A stretch of 64,000 nt of DNA from an uncultured Dehalococcoidia bacterium (GCA_958295765.1 CATQHB010000002.1:1743501-1807500), one strand, 5' to 3'; positions 44,968-53,961 are shown, counted from the stretch's first letter. Notes: generated by a model from the sequence alone, not told the origin. Numbers and translations are program-made.

Positions 44968-45477
44968 CTAGTCCCCCTCCGGGTTAAAGGGCGGCATTGG
45001 CGGCGGGAAGTCAATCAACGGGACGGCGGCGGCTTCGGCCTCGGTCAAAAGCAGCCGGTCGATGGCCCGCTGCTGCGCCGGGGTCGGGACAAAGGCCGGG
45101 TTGGGGGCCAGTTCCCGCACCGCCAGCAGGGAAGGCAGCAGTTCGGATACTTGGGCCAGCCGTTCCGCCACCTGCCAATCGTGCAAAGTTCCTTCGTAGT
45201 AATTGGAATGTAACTGGTCAGCCGTGGCTTGCAGGGATTGCAATTCCGGGCGTCCGTACTCGGCAGCCAGCAGGTCGATGATTTCCCGGCGGAGGGAATG
45301 GGAGTGGTGCCGCCATTGCCGGTCGTAGCCGATGGCTTTGACCGCCTGGGCCACCGCCCCCGAAGCCTTGTCCGACGCCTGCAAGCGGTCGCCCTTCTTT
45401 TCCAGTTCGTAGTGAGCTTCTGCGATGAACCGCCGGCTTTGTTCGGCGCAAATTTCGGCGGCGGCGACAGTAGCCAT
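44968..45477 (-). CDS. HEPN/PaREP1-like helical protein
   Basis: 169 aa, mostly helical. The stretch DKASGAVAQAVKAIGYDRQW...HSHSLRREIIDLLAAE and DQLHSNYYEGTLHDWQVAERLAQVSELL resembles PaREP1-type HEPN proteins. The catalytic Rx4-6H of toxic HEPN RNases is not evident. GGAGGA precedes ATG. Not firmly assigned; treat as a hypothetical protein with HEPN-like features. Confidence 0.6.
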   Translation of the reverse strand: MATVAAAEICAEQSRRFIAEAHYELEKKGDRLQASDKASGAVAQAVKAIGYDRQWRHHSHSLRREIIDLLAAEYGRPELQSLQATADQLHSNYYEGTLHDWQVAERLAQVSELLPSLLAVRELAPNPAFVPTPAQQRAIDRLLLTEAEAAAVPLIDFPPPMPPFNPEGD

Positions 45478-45516
45478 CGGGATAAGTCCTCCTCGGAATT
45501 ATCGGCGGTTTCCCTG

Positions 45517-45522
45517 ATTATA
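45517..45522 (-). promoter_or_regulatory. possible -10 box before the HEPN-like gene
   Basis: TATAAT on the minus strand, 40 bases before the gene start and preceded by TG. No good -35 box is seen. Confidence 0.3.
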
Positions 45523-45573
45523 CACCATAATGGCGGCGTCCCGGCTTTCCGACAACTTCGGGATGACGGCTGG

Positions 45574-47166
45574 CTACCCGGCGGCGTACTTCTCGCCCAG
45601 AGCCGTTTCCCAGCGCAGGTAGTTGATGGCGTCGGCGTAGCTGCGGTCGGGGCCGGAAGGCACCAGGTCATTGGGCGGGTGCATCACGCCGGACAAGCCG
45701 GTTTCCTCCGGCAGCCCGGCGGCGCGCCAGGCGGCCATGCCCCCGTCCAACGCCGCTACATTGGAGTAGCCCAGTTTCCGCAGAGCCGCCCCGGCCAGGA
45801 CGGAGTTCCGCCCGTCCAGGCAGGTAACCGCTACCGGCGCATCCCGGTCAGGAACCAGGCCAGCTATGTGAACTTCCAGCCAGCCCCGGGGCGCCCAGCG
45901 CGCGCCGGGCAGATGGCTCCGGGCAAAGTCGGCGCTGGTGTCCACGAAAATAGCCGCCGCCGTCCGCCCGGCCTGCAAGTCCGCCTGCAATTCCTGGGGT
46001 GATACCAACTTCACCTGTTCCCGGGCTTGTTCCAGGCCCAGGGGCGGGGCATTGTCGGGGCCGGATTCCAACTCCCGCCCGCTGGCGGCCCAGGCGGTTA
46101 CGCCGCCGGCTACGGCATAGACTTCCTCAAAACCCAACTGGCGATACCAGGAGGCGGTGATGGTGGCGCGGGCCTTGCCGTCGCAGGCAAAGACGATGGG
46201 GCAGTTCTTGACCACCGCCACCTCGTCGGAACGCTGCACCGCCTGGCCGCCGGGGAACCAGCGAAAGCCGGGGATGTGGCCGGCGGCGTATTCGGCGGCG
46301 GTTCTCAGGTCAATCAGGTAAACCGTCTCCTGCCGGCTCCGCTCCCGCAGGGCCTCCAGCGCCGCCACGTCCAGGTAGCGCACCCCGTCCTCGGCGGCCA
46401 GCCGGTCGGCGTAGGCTTCGGCGGCGGCCAGTCCCTCAGGCGAGGGTTCGGGCAGGTCAACCCGATCGGCCCCGGACTCCAGTTCGTAGCCGGCCAGCGT
46501 CCAGCCGGAGGTGCCGTTTTTCAGGCCAAAGACGTTGGCGCGGCCCATTCGCTGCAAAACCCGGGTGCCGATGATGCTGCGGGTGCGTCCGGCGCAGTTG
46601 ACGATGACCGTGGTATCCGGGTCTAACTCGGCGGTGATGTCGGTAATCCGCAGGGCCAACTCGCCGCCGGGGACGCTGCGCCCGCCGGGGATGCAGAACC
46701 GCCGGTATTCCTCCGGCGTGCGGGTATCCAGAATCACCAGCTTGTCGCCCCGTTCCATTCGCCGGCGCAGTTCAGCAGCGTCAATTTCCGGTACGTGATG
46801 CACCACTTCCACCTTTTCGCCGAAGTCCTTGCTGGGGACGTTGACCCCCCACTCGGTAGGGTAGTCCCGGCTGACCCAGCCGTTGATGCCCCGGGCCAGA
46901 ACGGATACTTGAGTATAACCGAGTTCCTCCAGGGTAGCGGCGGCCAGGGCGGCCCGGCGACCGTCATCATCGCACAAGACTACCGGGACGCCGGGGTAGG
47001 GAACCGACGCGGCCAGCCGGAACTCCAGCTCCCGGCGGGGTATCAGGCTGGCGCCGGGGATGTGAGAACTGTTGTATTCCCCGGCTTCCCTAACGTCAAT
47101 CAGAGCAAAGGGGGAGTTCCCCTCCAGCAGGGCATTAAGGTCTTCGGCGGAGATTTCTCCGGGCAT
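45574..47166 (-). CDS. four-domain rhodanese (sulfurtransferase)
   Basis: 530 aa made of four consecutive rhodanese domains, each with its active-site cysteine: C65 (CDDDGRRAA), C191 (CAGRTRSI), C328 (CDGKARAT) and C449 (CLDGRNSV). Typical double rhodaneses usually keep only one active Cys; here all four are retained. The C-terminal 50 residues are a non-rhodanese tail. Cytoplasmic by absence of a signal. It should move sulfane sulfur, perhaps toward sulfite that the neighbouring molybdoenzyme oxidises (inference). GGAGG lies before ATG. Confidence 0.92.
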   Translation of the reverse strand: MPGEISAEDLNALLEGNSPFALIDVREAGEYNSSHIPGASLIPRRELEFRLAASVPYPGVPVVLCDDDGRRAALAAATLEELGYTQVSVLARGINGWVSRDYPTEWGVNVPSKDFGEKVEVVHHVPEIDAAELRRRMERGDKLVILDTRTPEEYRRFCIPGGRSVPGGELALRITDITAELDPDTTVIVNCAGRTRSIIGTRVLQRMGRANVFGLKNGTSGWTLAGYELESGADRVDLPEPSPEGLAAAEAYADRLAAEDGVRYLDVAALEALRERSRQETVYLIDLRTAAEYAAGHIPGFRWFPGGQAVQRSDEVAVVKNCPIVFACDGKARATITASWYRQLGFEEVYAVAGGVTAWAASGRELESGPDNAPPLGLEQAREQVKLVSPQELQADLQAGRTAAAIFVDTSADFARSHLPGARWAPRGWLEVHIAGLVPDRDAPVAVTCLDGRNSVLAGAALRKLGYSNVAALDGGMAAWRAAGLPEETGLSGVMHPPNDLVPSGPDRSYADAINYLRWETALGEKYAAG

Positions 47167-47590
47167 AATAATTCACCTCCGGCAGAGTGGTTAATCGTTG
47201 GTTGGTCAAAGTAGAAACCCCCTGCACCCCCGGCAGGGAGTCAGGGGAATTCTTGCCTGCATTGTTCAGAGACTTCAGCCCTGGCAACCCAGGAATACCT
47301 TACGGCGGTCATAACTGGCCTCCTTGCGGCGCAATGGCAATCTCCGGCCGGCCGAGACGAGGGAGGGTTGAAGTTAAGCAATTATGGTAAGGGGGTTGGG
47401 TAATGTCAAGGTTGGGGGACTAACGGTATTTTCATCGGCGTAGGGGCGGGTTTGTAACCTGCCCGGCCCGCAGCGGCAAACTCGGCTCGGAGAACCTACG
47501 CCGCCATAAGTGAACTATCCTGACGCCGGAACGCGGGTGGGTTTGAAACCCGCCTCTACCGGCCAACGGAAAGTGGGCAGGCAAGGAATA
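47167..47590. other. long region upstream of the four-domain rhodanese gene, RepD arms
   Basis: No gene supported. RepD arms (GTAGGGGCGGGTTTGTAACC near 47440 and GTGGGTTTGAAACCCGCC near 47535) are separated by about 75 bases. Confidence 0.6.
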
Positions 47591-47591
47591 C

Positions 47592-47683
47592 TAAAAATGA
47601 GAAAGCGGCATGGGCTTGCCCACACCGCTTCAATAAAAATACTCACCTGGGGTGCGCCGTAGCGGACGCCAGGGAAAATAACG
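47592..47683 (-). ncRNA. candidate small structured RNA or leader transcript
   Basis: A promoter-like pair ends at 47689, so transcription should begin near 47682 and run leftward. The transcript would fold a stem (CCTG-GCG-CCG paired with CGG-CGC-CAGG, 47673 to 47645), then a second hairpin at 47630-47603 followed by TCTCATTTTT. This gives an RNA of about 90 nt. It could be a free sRNA or an attenuated leader of the rhodanese gene 430 bases downstream. It matches no RNA family I recognise. Confidence 0.5.
47603..47630 (-). terminator. hairpin with U-tract ending the candidate RNA
   Basis: AAGCGG-TG-TGGGC faces GCCCA-TG-CCGCTT: 11 pairs broken by two mismatches, with a 2-base loop. It is followed on the minus strand by TCTCATTTTT. 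The U-run begins five bases after the stem, so efficiency may be moderate. Confidence 0.5.
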
Positions 47684-47688
47684 CTTTA

Positions 47689-47717
47689 AGAGTATCAACC
47701 CGTATCGGGTTTGTCAA
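47689..47717 (-). promoter_or_regulatory. sigma-70-type promoter with palindromic spacer
   Basis: On the minus strand TTGACA (47717-47712) and TACTCT (47694-47689) are 17 bases apart. The spacer contains AACCC-GATAC-GGGTT, a 15-base inverted repeat that could be an operator for a repressor. Confidence 0.5.
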
Positions 47718-47801
47718 CGGTCATTCGCCAGTCAAGAGGCTGGCATCCTGAACCGGACGCGAGGTATTGGGCTATCCTAATCAAGTCGCCCGAATTCATT
47801 A

Positions 47802-48116
47802 TTACGCTCTGGGGTACTTGCCGTGGTAGATTGTTTCCCACTCGGACTTTTCCACGAAGGACTTGCTGGGGACACTGGATACCCCCAATTCAATCAAGTC
47901 CGTCGTTATAAGGGGAACCAGGCCAAGGGTCCAATCCGGATCAAGTTTCTTCTGGTCTCCGGAGAATACTATGAAAATATCCAGGTACTCGTCGCCGTCG
48001 TGATCGATTTGAGGGCTGACAATAATCGGGTCAAACACGAACTCGTCCTTGAACCGTTCTTTCAGATGCCCTTCAACGATCTTCGCAACCTGGTCGGTTA
48101 CCGACTTGCTTATCAT
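47802..48116 (-). CDS. conserved-looking hypothetical protein, 104 aa
   Basis: 104 aa from ATG 48116, preceded by AGAGGGG. The longer open frame to 48584 is antisense-like sequence inside sucD and is excluded. The product is acidic and compact: VAKIVEGHLKERFKDEFVFDPIIV, DEYLDIFIVFSGDQKKLDPDW, then LIELGVSSVPSKSFV. No family recognised, no signal peptide or membrane segment. It is the last gene before the rhodanese upstream region and follows sucD on the same strand. Confidence 0.7.
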   Translation of the reverse strand: MISKSVTDQVAKIVEGHLKERFKDEFVFDPIIVSPQIDHDGDEYLDIFIVFSGDQKKLDPDWTLGLVPLITTDLIELGVSSVPSKSFVEKSEWETIYHGKYPRA

Positions 48117-48226
48117 TATCCTGGCCCCTCTAACTGGCGCTGAGCATATTGCCGACAAGAGAATAACCCTATTGTATGGGACGGAGCCGTAAGTTTCAAG
48201 GAAGGCAGCCGACCGGCCCACCAAAC

Positions 48227-49111
48227 CTACCCCATCTCCCCCAACACCGCCTCGGCGGTGGCGCCGATGTCGGCCGGGGTGGGGATGATGTGGGCGCCGG
48301 CGTCGCGCATGGCGGCGATTTTCGCCTCGGCCCGGGCGCTGTCGCCGGTGATGATGGCCCCGGCGTGGCCCATCCGTTTGCCAGGTGGCGCCGTGGCCCC
48401 TACGATCAGGGTGCAGACCGGCTTGCTGATTTCCGCCTTGATGCAGGCGGCGGCTTCCTGCTCCATCGTGCCGCCAATCTCGCCGATAAACACAATCAGG
48501 TCCGTATCCGGGTCGGCTTCGTACAGGCGCAGGATGTCCACAAAGCTGGTGCCGATAATCGGGTCGCCGCCGATGCCGACGCAACTGGACTGGCCGATGC
48601 CCCGGTGGGTAAGCTGGGCCACCGCTTCGTAGGTGAGGGTGCCACTGCGGGAGACGACGCCTACCCGACCGGGCAGGTGGATGTCGCCGGGCATAATGCC
48701 CACCTTGCAGCGGGCGCCGGGGTTAATCATCCCCGGGCAGTTGGGGCCGATGAGCCGCACCGGTTTATGGTCAATGTAGCGGACAATGCGGGCCATATCC
48801 TGTACCGGCACCCCCTCGGTAATGCAGGCAATCAACGGCACCCCGGCGTCGGCGGCCTCGGCGATGGCGTCCGGGGCAAAGGGCGGCGGAACAAAAATCA
48901 GGGATACGTTGGCGGCCGTCTCCGCTACCGCCTGCGCCACCGAGTCAAAGACCGGCACCTGCTCCTCAAAGAGCTGCCCGCCCCGGCCGGGGGTTACGCC
49001 GGCCACCACGTTAGTCCCGTAGGCCATGCCGGCCCGGGCGTGAAAACTGCCCTCCCGCCCGGTAATGCCCTGGACCAGGATGCGGGACTCCTCATTCAGC
49101 AAAATACCCAT
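48227..49111 (-). CDS. sucD: succinate-CoA ligase, alpha subunit
   Basis: 294 aa from ATG 49111 ([21 protein letters not shown]), the standard start; TTG 49135 would add eight residues. The phosphorylated active-site His lies in [13 protein letters not shown]. CoA-binding residues are in the N-terminal Rossmann domain (TPGRGG, GPNCPG). It forms succinyl-CoA or converts it to succinate with ATP/GTP formation in the TCA cycle. It follows sucC with a 383-base gap containing a RepC element. Confidence 0.97.
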   Translation of the reverse strand: MGILLNEESRILVQGITGREGSFHARAGMAYGTNVVAGVTPGRGGQLFEEQVPVFDSVAQAVAETAANVSLIFVPPPFAPDAIAEAADAGVPLIACITEGVPVQDMARIVRYIDHKPVRLIGPNCPGMINPGARCKVGIMPGDIHLPGRVGVVSRSGTLTYEAVAQLTHRGIGQSSCVGIGGDPIIGTSFVDILRLYEADPDTDLIVFIGEIGGTMEQEAAACIKAEISKPVCTLIVGATAPPGKRMGHAGAIITGDSARAEAKIAAMRDAGAHIIPTPADIGATAEAVLGEMG

Positions 49112-49494
49112 TTTGGTCGCCACTACTCCCGGCAATGAATTTTCAATCAGGAATTAAGAATCAGGCAGGAATTATTGCGGGAAATTTTAATTCCTATCGG
49201 AGTTGCAAAGTTTGGTTATAGGGCCTTGAAAGCCCGGCGCCATGGAAAGTTCCGAGTCATAAAGTTTTATGTCATTCCGAGCGGAGCGAGGAATCTAAAC
49301 TCCTGCATCAGCCGGATTTCTGCCGGAACCGGAAGTTGGCAAGGGCCGGGCATTTTAGATTCCTCCCTGCGGTCGGAATGACACAGGCGCGATTAGAATA
49401 ACTAACTAATCGGTTGGAATGGCTTGGCAAAGCGGTCAGAATGACCTGCCAACTGCGTAACTCTGCCAACTGCGTAGCTCATATCTTAATTGAG
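49112..49494. other. sucC-sucD spacer with RepC element, no gene
   Basis: RepC occupies 49270-49384. From 49400 to 49480 the text CGGTTGGAATGGC..CCAACTGCGTAACTC resembles a block near 58070-58100. No coding signal. Confidence 0.75.
49270..49384. repeat. RepC inverted repeat, copy 1
   Basis: TGTCATTCCGAGCGGAGCGA and AGGAATCTAAA at the left face TTTAGATTCCTCCCTGCGGT and CGGAATGACA at the right. The arms are about 30 bp with an imperfect middle, and the loop is about 55 bp and contains CCGGAA..CGGAAGTTGGCAA. Confidence 0.88.
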
Positions 49495-50652
49495 TCATCC
49501 CCCCGCCTGCCGGATGGCCGCCGCCGCTTCGGTCAGGGTGTCGGCAAAGGTTACGTTCAGAGAGGAGGCTTGCAATATCTCCTTGCCTTCAACCACGTTG
49601 GTGCCTAACATACGCACAATCAGGGGCAGGGTGGCGCCTTGCCGCTCAAAGGCCAGCACGATGCCCCGGGCGGCGATGTCGCAGCGCAGGATGCCGCCAA
49701 AGATGTTCACCAGCACCCGGTTGACCTTGGGGTCGGACAGGATGATGCTCACCGCGCTGGCGACCTTTTCCTCATCGGCGCCGCCGCCCACGTCCAGAAA
49801 GTTGGCCGGGGCCGCGCCGGCGGCGTTGGTTACGTCCAGGGTAGCCATCGCCAGCCCGGCCCCGTTGACCAGGCAACCGACGCTGCCCTCCAGGTTGACG
49901 TAGGCGATGTCCTGGTCGGCGGCCTCGGCTTCCAGCGCGTCCTCCTGGGAGCGGTCGCGCAGTTCCCCCAGGTCGGCGTGGCGGAACAGGGAGTCATCCT
50001 CCAGGTCCAGCTTGGCGTCCAGGGCCACCACCCGGTCATCCCCGGTGATTATCAGCGGGTTGATTTCCACCAGGGAGCAGTCGTTTTCGGTAAAGATGCG
50101 GTACAGGGCGTTAAGCACCTGGATTGCCGGGCGCGCCTGGGCCGGTTCCAAGTTCAACCGGGCCGCCAGCCGCCGCGTCTGGTAGGGCATCAGCCCCAAG
50201 ACCGGCTCAATGGGTTCGGTATGGATGTCCTGGGGATTGGTGGCGGCCACTTCCTCAATGTCCATACCCCCGGCGGCGCTGACCAGCAGCACCGGCCCCC
50301 GAAAGCCCCGGTCAATGGTCAAGGCCACGTAAAGCTCCCGCCGGATGTCGGCCAGTTCCTCCACCAGCACCGAGTTGACCGGAACCCCTCTAGCGTCGGT
50401 CTGGTGGGTTACCAGGTTTTGCCCCAGGAACTCCCGGGCCGTCTGCTCGGCCTCCTCCGGCGACCGGACTACCTTGATGCCGCCGGCCTTGCCCCGTCCC
50501 CCGGCGTGTACCTGGGCCTTGACCACCGCCTGGCCGCCCAAGTCAGCGGCGGCTTGCCGGGCTTCCCCGGCGGTGGCGGCGACGCTGCCCCGGGGCACCG
50601 GGATACCGTAACAGGCGAAAATTTCCTTGGCTTGATACTCGTGCAGTTTCAT
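49495..50652 (-). CDS. sucC: succinate-CoA ligase, beta subunit
   Basis: 385 aa. ATP-grasp fold: MKLHEYQAKEIFACYGIPVPRG, VVKAQVHAGGRGKAGGIKV and the metal-binding NPLIITGDDRVVALDAKLDLEDD. The C-terminal CoA-ligase domain has NGAGLAMATLD and FLDVGGGA. It partners SucD. It lies 223 bases downstream of hflC, with a RepD hairpin at 50761-50780 between them. Confidence 0.97.
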   Translation of the reverse strand: MKLHEYQAKEIFACYGIPVPRGSVAATAGEARQAAADLGGQAVVKAQVHAGGRGKAGGIKVVRSPEEAEQTAREFLGQNLVTHQTDARGVPVNSVLVEELADIRRELYVALTIDRGFRGPVLLVSAAGGMDIEEVAATNPQDIHTEPIEPVLGLMPYQTRRLAARLNLEPAQARPAIQVLNALYRIFTENDCSLVEINPLIITGDDRVVALDAKLDLEDDSLFRHADLGELRDRSQEDALEAEAADQDIAYVNLEGSVGCLVNGAGLAMATLDVTNAAGAAPANFLDVGGGADEEKVASAVSIILSDPKVNRVLVNIFGGILRCDIAARGIVLAFERQGATLPLIVRMLGTNVVEGKEILQASSLNVTFADTLTEAAAAIRQAGG

Positions 50653-50760
50653 CTATGCGGCGCTCCCCAACCGGCGCGCCCTGCCGGGTTGCCCGGTACG
50701 ATACCGGGGCCGGGCCGGGGCCGGTTTGATGCCGGCCCCCGTTTGCCGGTTCCGGCGACA

Positions 50761-50780
50761 GGGCGGGTTTGCAACCCGCC
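50761..50780. repeat. RepD hairpin between hflC and sucC
   Basis: GGGCGGGTTTGCAACCCGCC is a compact palindromic version of the RepD arms. Confidence 0.75.
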
Positions 50781-50875
50781 CCGACAATTGTTCTATCCGT
50801 TCTACCTGTTCTATCGTTCCTTGACCCGACCCGATACCGGGGAGAGACCCGGAGGACCGGGGACGAGGGTAACCG

Positions 50876-51808
50876 CTACTTCGGGGTTCCCAGGAACTTG
50901 AACAAGTCTTCGTTGGAGGACAGGATGATGGTATCCTGGTCGCCGATGAAGGACTGGTAGGCTTGCAGGCTGCGCCGGAAGGCGAAAAAGTCCGGGTCCC
51001 GGTTCAGGGCCTCCGCCAGGATGCGGATGGCTTGGGCCTCACCCTCACCCCGTATCTGGTTGCTCTCCTGCTCTGCCTCGGCCAGAATGACCTCCCGGTT
51101 CCGGTTCGCCACCGCCCGAATCTTCAGGTCTTCCTCTTCACCCTCGGCCCGGAAGCGGGTGGCAATCCGGTTACGTTCCGCCCGCATCCTGGTGTAGATG
51201 CTGGGGGTTACCGATTCGGGGAAGTCGGCCCGCTTGATTCTGACGTCAATAATCTCGATGCCGAAGTCCTGGTCCTGGGTGAGTTCCCGGACGCCGGCCA
51301 GCACCTCGGTCAGGATTTCACCACGGGTATTGCGCCCCTCGAACAGGGGCAGACCCTCTTGATCCTCCACCGGGTTGCCGGTATCGTCCACAATCGGCTC
51401 TGACCCGATAATCTCAAAGCGGTCCCGCAGGGCCACCCGGTCCCGCAGGGTGGAGGTAACGATGTCCCCCAGCCGGCTGCTGGCGTTAATCTCCGTCTGG
51501 AGGGTCTTGCGGAACTCGACCGGGTCGATAATCCGGTAGCGGGCGTAGGAGTCGATAATCAGGTTCTGCTTTTCCTTGTCCGGCATCGATGCCGCCGGCG
51601 CGTCAATCCGCAGAATCCGCTTGTCGAAGGTAACTATCGTATCCACAAAGGGGGCCTTGACGTACAGGCCGGGGGCAATCCGGGTGCCGATTACCTCGTT
51701 AAAGCGCAGGATGATTACCTGCTGGGTTTCGTCCACGATGTAGAGGGACTGGCGCAGCAGGATCAGGCCGACGACTACCAGTACCCCCAGAATAATCAAA
51801 CTTCTCAT
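50876..51808 (-). CDS. hflC: HflC, prohibitin-family modulator of FtsH
   Basis: 310 aa. One N-terminal transmembrane anchor (residues about 3-20), then an SPFH/prohibitin domain (IVDETQQVIILRFNEV) and a coiled-coil region with EAEQESNQIRGEGEAQAIRI. HflC and HflK form a membrane ring around FtsH. The gene lies 109 bases downstream of hflK. Confidence 0.92.
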   Translation of the reverse strand: MRSLIILGVLVVVGLILLRQSLYIVDETQQVIILRFNEVIGTRIAPGLYVKAPFVDTIVTFDKRILRIDAPAASMPDKEKQNLIIDSYARYRIIDPVEFRKTLQTEINASSRLGDIVTSTLRDRVALRDRFEIIGSEPIVDDTGNPVEDQEGLPLFEGRNTRGEILTEVLAGVRELTQDQDFGIEIIDVRIKRADFPESVTPSIYTRMRAERNRIATRFRAEGEEEDLKIRAVANRNREVILAEAEQESNQIRGEGEAQAIRILAEALNRDPDFFAFRRSLQAYQSFIGDQDTIILSSNEDLFKFLGTPK

Positions 51809-51917
51809 AAATACTCTCTACAAATGACGTTAGGGCCGGCGCCGGGAACGGGGATTCTACAGGGATTTGACGCGGATTCGACGCAGACTCTACGGCGAAT
51901 CGGGATTCCCGGAATCC

Positions 51918-52997
51918 TCAGGGCTGGGGCCCAATCGGCACCGGGGTCATGCCCTCCTGCTCGCCCAGAATCAGCACCGTCTCGGCCTCCGGGGAGAGGA
52001 TAATCTTGGTAACGCCGGGCAGTATCTGTTCCATTGCCTCCAGGTAGAGGCGCTGGCGGGTTACCTCTTGAGAGTTCCGATACTCCTGCAACACGGCGTT
52101 GAACTGGTCGGCTTCACCTTGCGCCCGGGCGATCCGGGCCTGGCGGAAGGCTTCGGCCCCCTCGGTAATCCGCTCAGCGTCACCCTCGGCCCTGGGGATG
52201 ATGTCGGCCTCAAAGGCCCGGGCCTGGTTAATCCGGGTGTCCCGTTCCTGCCGCGCCCGCAGCACGTCATCGAAGGCGTCCCGAACCTCTTCCGGGGCTT
52301 TCACGTCCTGAAGCTGCACCGTCTCGATGTTAATGCCGGTGTCGTAGCTGTCCACGATTTCCTGAAGCCGCCGCTTGGTCTGCTCTTCCACCTCTTCCCG
52401 GTTGCGTACCAGCACGTCGTCAATGGAGCGCTGGCCCACCACCAACCGCAGGGCCGCCTCGGCGGCGTCCTTCAGAGTGCGCCCGTCCGGGCGTCCCGGT
52501 TCAATGGCCCGGCTTTCATCTCCGGGGTCGTCCACCCGGAACAGGAAGCTGTTCAGGCTCTTGATGTTGTATTGCACCACCATCTGCACGTCAACGATGT
52601 TCAGGTCGCCGCTAATCATCAACGCTTCGGTGGGGTTGGTAACGCCGGAGCCGGCGTCGTTGCTGCGAAAGCCCAACTCCATGCGCCGGGTCTGGGTAAC
52701 CAGGATTACGTCCCGCTTGCCGATTGGCGCGGGCCACCACCAGTGGAGACCCTCTTGAGTTACCGGGTTGCCCTGCACCGCGCCAAAGAGGCGCAGGGCG
52801 GCATTTTCACCGGGGCCGATGGTATATACGCCGAATCCGGCCCATACCACTATGCCCAGAGCCAGGATGCCCAGGATGAACAGACCCAACCCCCCGCCGC
52901 CGAAGCGACCGGAAAATCGGCCCACCCCTTCCCGAAAACGGGCGGTTACCTGCTCGAAGTCCATTTCAGGCTGACGTTGTCCGCCAGGTGGATACAT
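51918..52997 (-). CDS. hflK: HflK, prohibitin-family modulator of FtsH
   Basis: 359 aa. A cytoplasmic Gly-rich N-terminus is followed by a transmembrane segment near residues 37-55 (FILGILALGIVVWAGFGVYTI), an SPFH domain and a C-terminal coiled coil (EADIIPRAEGDAERITEGAE). It pairs with HflC. The gene lies about 1 kb from ftsH, which is rarely that close in E. coli. Confidence 0.92.
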   Translation of the reverse strand: MYPPGGQRQPEMDFEQVTARFREGVGRFSGRFGGGGLGLFILGILALGIVVWAGFGVYTIGPGENAALRLFGAVQGNPVTQEGLHWWWPAPIGKRDVILVTQTRRMELGFRSNDAGSGVTNPTEALMISGDLNIVDVQMVVQYNIKSLNSFLFRVDDPGDESRAIEPGRPDGRTLKDAAEAALRLVVGQRSIDDVLVRNREEVEEQTKRRLQEIVDSYDTGINIETVQLQDVKAPEEVRDAFDDVLRARQERDTRINQARAFEADIIPRAEGDAERITEGAEAFRQARIARAQGEADQFNAVLQEYRNSQEVTRQRLYLEAMEQILPGVTKIILSPEAETVLILGEQEGMTPVPIGPQP

Positions 52998-53081
52998 AAT
53001 GCGCGTCCTTTTATGAGTATGAGATTTCCACAGGATAAGTACGGAACCCGATGGCGGCGCCCCAAGGTTTGCTACGCCATC

Positions 53082-53108
53082 ATTTTAGATAATACCACTA
53101 TTTGGCAA
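53082..53108 (-). promoter_or_regulatory. possible promoter for hflK-hflC
   Basis: On the minus strand TTGCCA (53108-53103) and TAAAAT (53087-53082) are 15 bases apart, 85 bases before the hflK start. The spacing is short, so this is tentative. Confidence 0.35.
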
Positions 53109-53297
53109 GGCGTGGGTAAATGTTATGGTAACTTGTCAGGGTTTCCCGGCAAATTCCCGCCAAAATCCCGCCGGGGAAGGGGTATAATTCCCCGCAGGCC
53201 CCGCCGCGGCGTCCGGGTTCAGCCCGCCGGGTAATCGCATCTTAACCAGGGCAACCCAAACAACCGTCATAAACAACCGTCGTTCCGGTATTTACAA

Positions 53298-53395
53298 CCG
53301 TCGTTCCGGCGAAAGCCGGAATCCAGGAAATCCTACCGGAAAAGGGCGGGCCGGCTGCCGAGGGTTCTGGATTCCGGCTTTCGCCGGAACGACGA
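53298..53395 (-). repeat. RepB hairpin element, copy 6 (reverse orientation)
   Basis: The centre reads AGGAAATCCTACCGGAAAAG, the reverse orientation as in copy 5. Confidence 0.88.
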
Positions 53396-53540
53396 GTTAA
53401 TGCCGGAATGACGGGTTGATAACCGGTTCGGGTTAATAACGGGTTTATGCTGCGATTGACCGGGTTAAGCCCGGCCCGGCCGGGTATAACGCCGGCACAG
53501 CCGTTATAATGGGGCGCAAATCAGGCGGAGGAGCGGAGAA

Positions 53541-53861
53541 TTGAAGGCAATGGCAGAGCATGGGCTGACCATCAACCCCGGGGCGGAGATGACGCGGATT
53601 CAGGCAACTTGTCCCCACCAGAGCGGCCTGCTGTACGTGGTGCCGGCGGAGCGCAGTTGGGTTTGTTCCCCGGAGCAGGTGCCGGCCCACGCCCTGGCCG
53701 GTTTTTTCCGGGAACTGCTGGCCCTGCGGGACCCGCGGGTGGCCGAACTGATGCAGCAGTGGGGCCTCTACTACCGCCAACTGCCCCTGGAGACGGATAT
53801 GGATGCGGGTACGGGTACGGGTACGGCAGGAGAACCCGACGGCGGCGCGGCGGTGGCCTGA
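53541..53861 (+). CDS. small hypothetical protein, 106 aa
   Basis: 106 aa from TTG 53541, with GGAGGAG seven bases upstream (53527-53533); ATG 53550 is the alternative. No family recognised. Two Cys (C27 and C45) and His flank the segment CPHQSGLLYVVPAERSWVC, then a helical part. The C-terminus has a Gly-Thr run coded by a GGGTAC microsatellite. A TATAAT sequence at 53505-53510 is upstream. The gene lies between hflK and ftsH on the opposite strand. Confidence 0.55.
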   Translation: MKAMAEHGLTINPGAEMTRIQATCPHQSGLLYVVPAERSWVCSPEQVPAHALAGFFRELLALRDPRVAELMQQWGLYYRQLPLETDMDAGTGTGTAGEPDGGAAVA

Positions 53862-53961
53862 CCCGGACAAAAGACGGGGCGGGTTGGGAATCATCTACTC
53901 CCAACCCGCCCTGGTTAATGGCTCAAGGCAATTCCGGCTGTCCGGTCAACCGGGTCAATGG

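Larger units (their letters stand above)
52998..53540. other. region between hflK and a small + gene: promoter candidate and RepB
   Basis: A minus-strand promoter candidate (53082-53108) for hflK and RepB copy 6 (53298-53395) are seen. The rest has no coding signal. Confidence 0.6.

Noticed and set aside
48117..48584. N-terminal extension of the 104-aa gene
   Set aside because: The extension reads through sucD in another frame (Arg-rich nonsense), while ATG 48116 has a good ribosome binding site.
49270..49384. tRNA or other structural RNA gene in the sucC-sucD gap
   Set aside because: The hairpin is a repeat found again at 57868 and does not fold as a cloverleaf.
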